From Wenzhouxiangella sp. (lineage in GTDB: Bacteria; Pseudomonadota; Gammaproteobacteria; Xanthomonadales; Wenzhouxiangellaceae): a DNA stretch of 12,799 bases. The position numbers were made by a program, and so were the translations under genes. The stretch is from NCBI GenBank assembly GCA_007127425.1, contig SKZJ01000018.1:1-12799 (forward strand), read 5' to 3'. Positions 1 through 6,178 of this stretch are shown here, one piece after another (the first letter of the stretch is position 1; the number at the start of each line of letters is the position of its first letter). The notes below the pieces were generated by a model. That model worked only from the letters and a program-made list of their open reading frames with translations, did no database searches and had not been told where the DNA came from.

Positions 1-20
1 CACACTTGAAACCTCACCCC
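1..20 (+). repeat. edge of a C-rich heptad-like repeat
   Basis: The first 20 bases read as two degenerate 7-base units (CACTTGA, AACCTCA) running into a C tract. They share the octamer TGAAACCT (7-14) with the start of the large repeat at 1644-1651. The stretch overlaps the last few bases of the ParA-like gene (stop codon complement at 14-16) and continues beyond the window, so copy number cannot be judged. Read on the minus strand it would form the start of the ParA 3' untranslated region. Calling it the same repeat family is an inference from a short match. Confidence 0.35.
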
Positions 21-658
21 CCTTTCCCCATCGAGCGTTTGCTCCGGATCCAGTCGAGAATGACTTCCCATTGTTCCCAGTCCTGCCAGGCCAGGTAGGG
101 CGGCAGGTCGGAAACGGTCAGGCCGCGCTCGAAGGCCCGCACATAGTTCATCGAATCGCGCAGCTGGCCGACCACCGGGACGCGAAAGTCGTCCAGGAAG
201 CCGGTCAGTTCCCGGTAGATGATGGTATGGGGGCGCACCCGGTTGGCGATCAGGCCGACCTTGGCCTGCCGGGTCTGGATGGGTTTGAGTTCCAGCAGGT
301 GATCGAGGAAGCGCCGGGCCGCGCGCATATCCACGGGCGAGGGCAGCACGGGCACGAGCAGGGTTTGCGAGCGGCGCACGACGTTGCCCAGGTCGTGGCC
401 GTGAATGCCGGCCTGGGTGTCGATGACGAGAATGTCGGTATCCGGCGGTGCCCGCAAGGGGCCGTCCTGGGCATTGACGCCGATGATTCCGGGATACTCT
501 TCGGGGCGCTGCGCCAGCCAGTCACTGGATGACTGCTGCGGATCCATGTCGCCCAGGGCGACCGAGTAGCCCTCCCAGGCCAGTGCCGCCGCCAGTGAGG
601 TGGCAATGGTGGTCTTGCCGCAGCCGCCCTTGGCGTTAACGATCGCGATGGTTCGCAT
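14..658 (-). CDS. ParA-family P-loop ATPase (orphan)
   Basis: This 214-residue protein is a MinD/ParA-type ATPase that would use ATP-dependent dimerisation to position a DNA, protein or membrane cargo. Visible motifs are the deviant Walker A KGGCGKTT (10-17) with the signature lysine K10, the switch I DMDPQ (37-41), and a Walker B-like ILVIDTQAG (76-84) in which the usual DTP is DTQ. VPVLPSPVDM (102-111) matches the conserved ParA strand and loop. The frame stays open upstream to 790, but ATG 658 is chosen because the homology begins there and GGAGGG (complement of 667-672) sits 8 bases before it. No ParB gene is nearby. It follows a lipoprotein gene by 43 bases and is probably the last gene of a three-gene operon with a thioesterase. 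At about 210 residues it is shorter than chromosomal ParA (about 260), so an orphan positioning ATPase is likelier than the chromosome segregation protein. Family assignment is firm; cargo is unknown. Confidence 0.93.
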   Translation of the reverse strand: MRTIAIVNAKGGCGKTTIATSLAAALAWEGYSVALGDMDPQQSSSDWLAQRPEEYPGIIGVNAQDGPLRAPPDTDILVIDTQAGIHGHDLGNVVRRSQTLLVPVLPSPVDMRAARRFLDHLLELKPIQTRQAKVGLIANRVRPHTIIYRELTGFLDDFRVPVVGQLRDSMNYVRAFERGLTVSDLPPYLAWQDWEQWEVILDWIRSKRSMGKGG

Positions 659-666
659 GTTGTTGA

Positions 667-672
667 CCCTCC
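667..672 (-). promoter_or_regulatory. strong ribosome binding site for the parA-like gene
   Basis: The complement reads GGAGGG, 8 bases before the ATG at 658. It decides the start against an in-frame extension up to 790 whose translation has no ParA similarity. It also shows that the ParA-like gene is initiated independently of the upstream lipoprotein gene. Confidence 0.7.
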
Positions 673-701
673 GGTTGTACTCGAATCCCCCTCTTGGAAT
701 T

Positions 702-1112
702 CTAGGGTCGCCGCGGGTCCGGCAACCCGGAGTGCAGCAGCCAGCGTTCGAAGTCCTCGTCGTAGCGCCAGACCTCGCGATAATCGACAACGCGTTCGCG
801 CGCGCTGTGCACGTGGTACATGCGGATGCGTACCACGCGCTCGAAGCCCAGACCGTCAGGGTCGACCAGCATCTGGCGCGTGCGGTATTCGGTCACCCGG
901 AACTGGTGCAGACGGTCGATATCGACCGGGTGAATCGGGTTCTCGGCCAGCCACTCGGGATGAATCATGTCGACCAGGGCATCGAACTCGTTCCAACGGA
1001 CCAGCGCTTCCCAGCGTTCCATTGCATCCTGGCGGTCATCGTGCCGCTGGCCGGTGCCGCAGGCGATCAGCAACACCATGCTGGAAAGGATGACGAGTAC
1101 GGCAGCTCTCAT
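702..1112 (-). CDS. small predicted lipoprotein, function unknown
   Basis: I do not recognise a named family. The 136-residue product begins with a short positive N-terminus (MRA), a hydrophobic stretch and a lipobox LIAC with Cys18 as the expected lipidated residue, so it should be exported and membrane-anchored as a lipoprotein. The mature part is about 118 residues, mixed charge and rich in Arg, Asp, Trp and Tyr, ending in a tryptophan-rich segment (REVWRYDEDFERWLLHSGLP, 112-131). That size and ending would suit a small alpha+beta (NTF2-like) fold, but this is only a guess. Start: ATG 1112 has AGGAAG (complement of 1119-1124) 6 bases upstream and overlaps the thioesterase stop as ATGA, so the two genes are translationally coupled. 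The ParA-like gene follows after 43 bases. Nothing indicates truncation. Confidence 0.8.
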   Translation of the reverse strand: MRAAVLVILSSMVLLIACGTGQRHDDRQDAMERWEALVRWNEFDALVDMIHPEWLAENPIHPVDIDRLHQFRVTEYRTRQMLVDPDGLGFERVVRIRMYHVHSARERVVDYREVWRYDEDFERWLLHSGLPDPRRP

Positions 1113-1600
1113 GACGGGCTTCCTGATGGTCCGAGTGCAGCATACTTCGCCGACAGCGTCGCTGCCACCTCTCCGTCGGCCCGGATCTCCGGCGCCAGCA
1201 CCAGGCTGGCCCGCCCAGCCTCATCCAGCCGACGGACGAATCGTTCGCAATTGGCCGTATCGGGCCAGGGACAAAATGCTTCGAAGGCCCCGGCGACCGG
1301 CCGGGTGAAACGGATTTCGCAACGGCCGATGACCAGCTCCGCCTTCAGCCCCGCCCGCCGCATCAGCAAGCGCGGCAGCGACCACCCGGCCAGGATCATC
1401 GCACTGGCCAGCGCCCCGCCGAAGGCCGTGCCCTTGTCGTTGACGTTGGCCGCCAGCGGCAATGCCAGCAAGACGCCGTCTTCGTCGAGCCGCGCAACCG
1501 TCAGATCCATCGCACCCCCCAACGGAATATCGCCGGTGAGGGTGCGCTCAAGCCAGGCACGTTCGTCTTCGTCGCGCTCGTAATGCTGATTCATGGTCAT
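1109..1600 (-). CDS. YiiD_C-type hotdog thioesterase-like protein
   Basis: The 163-residue product resembles the YiiD C-terminal (thioesterase-like, hotdog-fold) family. The diagnostic stretch is NDKGTAFGG (54-62) followed by a hydrophobic helix (ALASAMILAGW, 63-73): the hotdog helix preceded by the family's N-D-K-G-T-x-F-G-G motif. A later strand, EIRFTRPV (95-102), matches the usual edge strand. The expected role is hydrolysis of an acyl-CoA or related thioester in the cytoplasm; no substrate can be read from the sequence. The acetyltransferase domain found in full-length YiiD is absent, so this is the stand-alone form. It heads the minus-strand operon thioesterase, lipoprotein, ParA. ATG 1600 is preferred because a TACAAT hexamer sits 6 bases before it and there is no Shine-Dalgarno; a second in-frame ATG at 1594 is possible. 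Confidence 0.85.
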   Translation of the reverse strand: MTMNQHYERDEDERAWLERTLTGDIPLGGAMDLTVARLDEDGVLLALPLAANVNDKGTAFGGALASAMILAGWSLPRLLMRRAGLKAELVIGRCEIRFTRPVAGAFEAFCPWPDTANCERFVRRLDEAGRASLVLAPEIRADGEVAATLSAKYAALGPSGSPS

Positions 1601-1606
1601 GGCGGC

Positions 1607-1612
1607 ATTGTA
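1607..1612 (-). promoter_or_regulatory. putative -10 element for a leaderless thioesterase mRNA
   Basis: On the minus strand TACAAT (one mismatch to TATAAT) ends 6 bases before the ATG at 1600, where transcription would start on or next to the A of the start codon. No Shine-Dalgarno lies between. The -35 position is weak (GAGACG at a 17-base spacing). This is inference from position and composition in a GC-rich background; no transcript evidence is available. Confidence 0.4.
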
Positions 1613-1643
1613 CTTTGGCAGACTGGTTCCGTCTCCTGACCCC

Positions 1644-1754
1644 TGAAACCTAAAACCTTACCCCTCACACTTCACACTTAACACTTCACACCTAACACCT
1701 CACACCTAACACCTAACACCTAACACCTCACACCTCACACCTCACACCTCACCC
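1644..1754 (+). repeat. 7-base tandem repeat array in a divergent promoter region
   Basis: A C-rich, G-free low-complexity stretch. From 1668 to 1751 there are 12 contiguous heptads fitting CAC(C/T)T(A/C)A. In order they are CACTTCA, CACTTAA, CACTTCA, CACCTAA, CACCTCA, three CACCTAA and four CACCTCA. Degenerate units extend left to TGAAACCT at 1644. The right end is the more homogeneous end, as expected if new copies arise by slippage there. On the minus strand the units read TGAGGTG and TTAGGTG, giving GG pairs every 7 bases, a weak two-tetrad quadruplex pattern. The array occupies nearly all the space between two divergent starts, with putative -10 hexamers on each side. Confidence 0.9.
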
Positions 1755-1757
1755 GTC

Positions 1758-1763
1758 TAAAAT
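1758..1763 (+). promoter_or_regulatory. putative -10 element for a leaderless MFS mRNA
   Basis: TAAAAT ends 6 bases before ATG 1770, with no Shine-Dalgarno between (the intervening bases are ACCCCC-like). Transcription would begin at about the start codon. The region where a -35 should lie is inside the heptad array, which offers no TTGACA-like match, so either the repeat region binds an activator or the site is not a promoter. Confidence 0.4.
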
Positions 1764-1769
1764 ACCCCC

Positions 1770-3071
1770 ATGCCCCCCCAGCAACAAACCGAGCTGCCGT
1801 TCGTCGCCCGCCACCTGATGCCGCGCGAGATTCGTGCGAATGCCGGTATGGCCATCGCGCTCGGGGCACTCGAGGGCGGGCTGGTCGGTGTGGTGGTCAA
1901 GACCCAGTTCGAGGGTGCGGCCGACCCGGTCTGGGTCAACATTGCCGTCGGCCTGGTGGCCGGCGCCCCCGCCTTCGCCAACATGGTCAGCCTGTTGGTC
2001 TCGGGACTGGCCGAGGGCCGCTACAAGCCGGCCTGGGTCTCGGCCCTGATGGCGATGACGGCCGCATTCCTGATCCTGATGGCACTGGCGCCCTACAATG
2101 TCTTCGGGCTGGTGCTGGTGACGGTGGCCATGATTCTGAGCCGCCTGGCCTGGGCGGGGGTCATCACCCTGCGCGCGGCCATCTGGCGGGCCAATTTCCC
2201 GCGTCACGTGCGTGCCCGGATCACCGGGCGCATTACCGTCATTTATTCGCTGGTCATCGCCGCCATCGCCGCCGGCATCGGCCTGGCCATGTCCTGGTGG
2301 CCGGAAATCTGGCGTGCCCTGTTTCCGGTCGCGGGGGCGTTCGGTTTGTGGGCCGCCTGGCGATACCAGGCTACCCGCGTTCGCGGTGGTCGCCGCATTC
2401 AGCACGAAGAACTCTCACAGCGGCGTGAACGGGTGGGCGGGCAGTTGCGTGCGGGCATCGAGATCCTGAGAAACGACCGCTGGTACCGGCGCTACATGCT
2501 GACCATGTTCGCCTTCGGCAGCGGAAACCTGATGGTGATTGCGCTGCTGGTCATTCTGCTCAACGAGCAGTTCGGCTTTGCCCGCTTCGAACAGGTGCTG
2601 ATCACCACCACCATTCCGCTGATCACGCTGGCTTTCTTTACCCCGATCTGGGCGCGTCGGCTCGATGCCGTGCACATCCTCGACTACCGGGCACGCCAGG
2701 GCTGGATGTTTGTCATTGCTTTGTTCCTCTTCACGCTGGCCTCGGCCGCCGACTGGAAGCTGCTGTTCTGGCCGGGTGCGGTGGCGCTGGGCATGGCCTC
2801 GGCCGGCGGCAAGCTGGGCTGGAACCTCGGCCACAACGACTTCGCCAGAGACGACCAGTCCACCCTCTACATGGGGATTCACGTCACCCTGACCGGCATT
2901 CGCGGTCTGATCGCGCCGTTGGCCGGGGTGGCCCTGTACCAGTACCTCGAAGGGCTCTCGACCGGACTCGGGCGCTGGGTGCTGGTGTTTCCCTTCACGC
3001 TCACACTGGGCGGTGCCGTTACATTCGTGATCCTGGCAAGGCTGCGCAGACGCGAGAACCGAGAGGACTGA
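1770..3071 (+). CDS. MFS-family inner-membrane transporter
   Basis: The 433-residue polytopic membrane protein has about 12 hydrophobic segments (near 24-44, 54-80, 88-108, 112-138, 155-175, 181-199, 242-265, 277-294, 310-328, 332-350, 370-393 and 402-424). A long basic cytoplasmic loop at 200-240, between the two six-helix halves, is typical of the major facilitator superfamily. A basic loop (RANFPRHVRARITGR, 140-154) is also MFS-like. The C-terminal half carries GWNLGHNDFA (350-359) and HVTLTGIRGLIAPLAG (371-386), which may be lineage signatures. Substrate and direction cannot be read. The gene ends 3 bases before a TonB-dependent receptor, so the two are very likely one transcript, and inner-membrane passage of the receptor's ligand is a reasonable guess. 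ATG 1770 has no Shine-Dalgarno; see the leaderless promoter call. Confidence 0.88.
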   Translation: MPPQQQTELPFVARHLMPREIRANAGMAIALGALEGGLVGVVVKTQFEGAADPVWVNIAVGLVAGAPAFANMVSLLVSGLAEGRYKPAWVSALMAMTAAFLILMALAPYNVFGLVLVTVAMILSRLAWAGVITLRAAIWRANFPRHVRARITGRITVIYSLVIAAIAAGIGLAMSWWPEIWRALFPVAGAFGLWAAWRYQATRVRGGRRIQHEELSQRRERVGGQLRAGIEILRNDRWYRRYMLTMFAFGSGNLMVIALLVILLNEQFGFARFEQVLITTTIPLITLAFFTPIWARRLDAVHILDYRARQGWMFVIALFLFTLASAADWKLLFWPGAVALGMASAGGKLGWNLGHNDFARDDQSTLYMGIHVTLTGIRGLIAPLAGVALYQYLEGLSTGLGRWVLVFPFTLTLGGAVTFVILARLRRRENRED

Positions 3072-3074
3072 TTC

Positions 3075-5096
3075 ATGCTTGAAGGGCTGCTGTTGCTCGT
3101 CATGGCCGGTGATGTGCCGGTGACCGACCGAATCGAGGTGCGCGGGCGCGATATCGCGCCGGGCACCGAACAGGCCACGGCCCGGCTGTCGGATGCCGAC
3201 CTGGAGCCTATCCGGCCAACCCATCCGTCGGAGGTGTTCGCGCGCCTGCCCGGCTCCTGGGTGACCCGCGGCAGTGGCCAGGAACACCTCAGCGCGGTGC
3301 GCTCACCGCTGCTGGCCGGGGCCGGCGGTTGCGGCGCGCTGCTGATCCTGGAAGAGGGCATCCCGATCCGCCCTCCCGGGTTCTGCAACGTCAACAACCT
3401 GTTCGAGGTCAACCTGCACCAGGCCTCGGGCGTGAGCGTGCTGCGCGGCCCCGGCGGACTGGGCCATGCCTCCGGCGGGCTGCACGGCGTCATCGATGTG
3501 CGCACCCGCTCGCCATTGGCCGGACCGCTCAATGCCGTTCGCGTGGACGCCGGCAGCGACGATTTTTATCGCGGCGAGCTGCGCCTGACCGGCGATGTCG
3601 GTGACGGTGCACTGGCGGTGGATGCCTCCACGGTGGATGCCGGCAGCTTTCGCGAAGGTGAGGGTTATGACCATCATTTCCTGACCCTGCATCACGCCGC
3701 GCCCACGGCATGGGGGCAGTGGGAGACCATTCTTTCCGGTGCCCGCCTGGACCAGGACACCGCCGGTTTCATATTGGGCGAGCGGGCTTACGCCGACCCG
3801 GTCTTGCGACGGGCCAATCTCAACCCGGAAGCTTTCAGGACCGGCTCGGCCGTTCGCCTGGTCAGCCGCGCGGAGTGGCAGGACGACCACGGCACGGAAA
3901 ATCGCTTCACCGGCTTCGCCCGTCGATCACGCATGACCTTCCTTCAGCATTTCCTGCCCGGTCAGCCGCTGGAGCGAAACGGCCAGGTCTCGGCCGGTGT
4001 GCAGTTCGACCAGGACCGGCAGGTTCCGGTCGGCACGCTTCAATGGGGCGTTGACGCAGAGTTGTTCAGCGGGTTCCTGGCCCAGGCCCAGGCCGGTCAG
4101 GCCGCCGGGCCGCCGCCGGTGGCCGGCATTCGCCCGCCCGGACGCCATTACGACTACGAGGTTGACGGTCAGCGACTGGGCGGTTACCTGGCGCTCGATC
4201 ATGAACCGCTGGCCAACTGGCGGATTCGTGCGGGATTGCATGCCGACTGGATCCGCTACGACTACGACAACCTCATGGCCGACGGCAACCGGGCCGAAGA
4301 CGGCAGTGCCTGTGACTTCGGCGGCTGCCTCTACAACCGGCCGGCCGACCGCAGCGACGATTACCTGGAACTGGCCCCGGAACTGACCGTAAGCCGGCGC
4401 TTCGACGAGGGCATGGCCTGGATTCGGCTGGCACGTGGCTTCCGGGCACCGCAGGCGACCGAGCTGTATCGTCTGCAACGCGGGCAGGACGTGGCCGATC
4501 TCGATGCCGAAACGCTCGATGCCGTGGAGCTGGGCCTGCGCGGCAGCGGGGCGCTGGAGTGGGAATTGGTGGGCTTCTACCAGCGCAAGCGCAACTTCAT
4601 CTTTCGTGATGCCGATGGCTTCAATGTCAGCGACGGGAAAACCGGGCATCGTGGCGTCGAGTTCTCCGTGCAGCAGCGCCTGACCGATAAGCTCAGCGCA
4701 GCCGCACGCGGCACCTACGCCATTCACTGGTACCGCTTCGATCGCGATCTCGGCGGTGAGCGCATTGAGCGCGGTCGGGACATTTCCTCGGCACCGCGCA
4801 AGCTGGCCAGTGCCGACCTGACCTGGCGCCCGGACGACCGCTGGCTGACGCAACTGGCCGTCGAACATACCGGTGCCTACTGGCTGGATGCCGAGAACAC
4901 CCGTCGCTACGGCGGCCACACGCTCTGGCACGCCTTCGTACACCGCGAACTGGCCGCGGAGTGGACCGCTTCGCTGCGATTGAGAAACCTGACCAATCGA
5001 CGTTACGCCGAGCGGGCCGACTTCGCCTTCGGCAATTTCCGCTACTTTCCGGGACCGGGCCGCACAGTATTCGCCAGCCTGGAGCGACGCTGGTAA
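3075..5096 (+). CDS. TonB-dependent outer-membrane receptor
   Basis: The 673-residue product has the length and architecture of a TonB-dependent receptor. There is a TonB-box-like DRIEVRG (18-24), a plug domain at about 35-150 with VLRGPGGLGHASGGLHGVIDV (122-142 region), then a 22-strand-type barrel ending in a C-terminal tryptophan (ASLERRW), the usual barrel-assembly signal. The plug has C86 and C104, and an extracellular-type loop has C413 and C418, suggesting two disulfides. It would import a scarce ligand (siderophore, heme, cofactor or sugar) with TonB energy; the ligand is not evident. The start ATG 3075 has GAGAGGA (3061-3067) 7 bases before it. It is in the same frame as the MFS gene, separated only by its TGA and one codon, so no earlier start exists. 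Odd point: the N-terminus (MLEGLLLLVMAG) is a very short export signal with no basic residue. Confidence 0.93.
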   Translation: MLEGLLLLVMAGDVPVTDRIEVRGRDIAPGTEQATARLSDADLEPIRPTHPSEVFARLPGSWVTRGSGQEHLSAVRSPLLAGAGGCGALLILEEGIPIRPPGFCNVNNLFEVNLHQASGVSVLRGPGGLGHASGGLHGVIDVRTRSPLAGPLNAVRVDAGSDDFYRGELRLTGDVGDGALAVDASTVDAGSFREGEGYDHHFLTLHHAAPTAWGQWETILSGARLDQDTAGFILGERAYADPVLRRANLNPEAFRTGSAVRLVSRAEWQDDHGTENRFTGFARRSRMTFLQHFLPGQPLERNGQVSAGVQFDQDRQVPVGTLQWGVDAELFSGFLAQAQAGQAAGPPPVAGIRPPGRHYDYEVDGQRLGGYLALDHEPLANWRIRAGLHADWIRYDYDNLMADGNRAEDGSACDFGGCLYNRPADRSDDYLELAPELTVSRRFDEGMAWIRLARGFRAPQATELYRLQRGQDVADLDAETLDAVELGLRGSGALEWELVGFYQRKRNFIFRDADGFNVSDGKTGHRGVEFSVQQRLTDKLSAAARGTYAIHWYRFDRDLGGERIERGRDISSAPRKLASADLTWRPDDRWLTQLAVEHTGAYWLDAENTRRYGGHTLWHAFVHRELAAEWTASLRLRNLTNRRYAERADFAFGNFRYFPGPGRTVFASLERRW

Positions 5097-5150
5097 GGAT
5101 TGCGGAAGCGTCAGCAGCACTCGGCGCGCAGAGAAGCAGGGGGCGCCACG

Positions 5151-5180
5151 TGGTCAGTCGGGCGCGTTACGTTGTAAACT
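5151..5180 (+). promoter_or_regulatory. weak candidate sigma70 promoter for the FHA-GGDEF gene
   Basis: In the 127-base gap after the receptor gene, TGGTCA (5151-5156, 4 of 6 to TTGACA) and TAAACT (5175-5180, 4 of 6 to TATAAT) are separated by 18 bases. It would give a leader of about 35 bases containing GGAAG (5212-5216). The rest of the gap shows no terminator with a T run and no other signal I can support. Both hexamers are imperfect, so this is tentative. Confidence 0.25.
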
Positions 5181-5223
5181 GCGACCAATCAGGCGGCTCA
5201 ACAACGAGAACGGAAGCAAGCAC

Positions 5224-6120
5224 TTGTCCGAGGAATCGAACCAAAGTACGCGTACTGACATCGAGACGGTGCTGGCCGGAACTCGTCAGGATACCCGGGA
5301 TAGTCATGACGCCTGCCTGGTCATCATCCGGGGCCCCCGGCTGGGTTCGCGTGTCGTGCTGGGCGACAAACCGGTGGTGCTCGGGCGCAGCATCGAAAGC
5401 GACTTCCAGATCTCCGAGCGCAGCATCTCCCGCCGTCACTGTCGCATCTACCGTGAAAGCGGACGCTTCTGGGTGGAGGATCTCAATTCCACCAATCACA
5501 CCTTCCTCAACGAGGAGATGACCGACCGTGCGCCGCTCAGGGACGGCGATCATCTTCGCGTCAGCCAGACTGTCCTGAAATTCGTCGACGAGGGCAATAT
5601 CGAGGCGGGGTATCACTCGGAACTGCACGAAAGCACCATCCGCGATGCACTGACCGGTCTCTACAATCGTCGCCATGCCATGGCTGTACTCAGGACCGAG
5701 ATGGCCAAGGCCCGACGCGACGAGCACCGTGATCTGGCCATCATGATTCTGGATCTGGACTTCTTCAAGGAAATCAACGACGAGTTCGGTCACCTGGCCG
5801 GCGATGGGGTGCTAAAGAAGTTGGCGCGTATCGCGCAGGAACGCGTACGGGCTTCCGATACCCTTGCGCGCATCGGTGGCGAGGAATTCGCCGTCATCCT
5901 GCCCGATACGACTGCCGACGACGCCCGAACGATCGGTGAATCGATTCGTCAGTCGATCGAGGCCGAAAGCTTTGATGTGGGCGGTCAGCAGCGCACCGTG
6001 ACGCTGTCGGGCGGAGTTGCGACCTGGTCGAATGAGCTCGACGATATGAGTGAACTGCTGCGGCAGGCTGATCGCCGCCTCTACCAGGCCAAATCCTCCG
6101 GGCGCAATCGCATCTGCTGA
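5224..6120 (+). CDS. FHA-domain diguanylate cyclase (GGDEF)
   Basis: The 298-residue soluble protein has an N-terminal FHA domain (about 31-120) and a C-terminal GGDEF domain (about 138-298). The FHA phosphothreonine-binding signature is complete: G54-R55-S56, S69-R70-x-H72 and N88-S89-T90-N91. The cyclase domain has the family opening DALTGLYNRR (141-150), the metal-binding DLDFFKEIND (177-186), the active GGEEF (218-222) and an inhibitory RxxD site, RASD (209-212), exactly five residues before GGEEF. It should therefore make cyclic di-GMP from two GTP, be product-inhibited, and be recruited or tuned through a phosphorylated partner. There are no membrane segments. The start is TTG 5224, preceded by GGAAG (5212-5216) at a 7-base spacing; no in-frame ATG lies near the beginning. 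No Ser/Thr kinase is visible here. It is transcribed towards prlC. Confidence 0.93.
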   Translation: MSEESNQSTRTDIETVLAGTRQDTRDSHDACLVIIRGPRLGSRVVLGDKPVVLGRSIESDFQISERSISRRHCRIYRESGRFWVEDLNSTNHTFLNEEMTDRAPLRDGDHLRVSQTVLKFVDEGNIEAGYHSELHESTIRDALTGLYNRRHAMAVLRTEMAKARRDEHRDLAIMILDLDFFKEINDEFGHLAGDGVLKKLARIAQERVRASDTLARIGGEEFAVILPDTTADDARTIGESIRQSIEAESFDVGGQQRTVTLSGGVATWSNELDDMSELLRQADRRLYQAKSSGRNRIC

Positions 6121-6156
6121 GCCGCTGCCGGACGGGATCGACTGCCACCGAGCGCT

Positions 6157-6169
6157 TGCCCTCCGGGCA
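6157..6169. terminator. small hairpin between convergent genes
   Basis: The 58-base gap between the stops of the GGDEF gene and prlC holds a perfect 5-bp stem, TGCCC (6157-6161) with GGGCA (6165-6169), around a TCC loop. An alternative longer pairing uses ACTGCC (6141-6146) with GGCAGT (6166-6171). No T run follows on either strand, so it does not meet the intrinsic terminator pattern; it may be a weak bidirectional element or chance. Confidence 0.25.
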
Positions 6170-6178
6170 GTGATGTCG

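Noticed and set aside
659..790. In-frame N-terminal extension of the ParA-like gene
   Set aside because: It reads through the 3' end of the lipoprotein gene, has no ParA similarity, and a strong GGAGGG site supports ATG 658.
600..1583. 327-codon plus-strand frame across the lipoprotein and thioesterase genes
   Set aside because: Composition is low in recognisable motifs, it spans two well-supported opposite-strand genes and their ATGA junction, and it is not supported by a start signal.
1668..1751. CRISPR array
   Set aside because: The units are 7 bases long and contiguous, with no spacers; no cas gene is present.
1668..1751. Telomere-like end because of TTAGGTG units on the minus strand
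   Set aside because: The array is internal between two genes and mixed with TGAGGTG units, so it does not mark a chromosome end.
3927..5120. Long open frame antisense to the receptor gene (397 codons)
   Set aside because: It is the complement of a gene with clear plug and barrel motifs; long antisense frames are expected with GC-rich third positions, and its translation matches no family.
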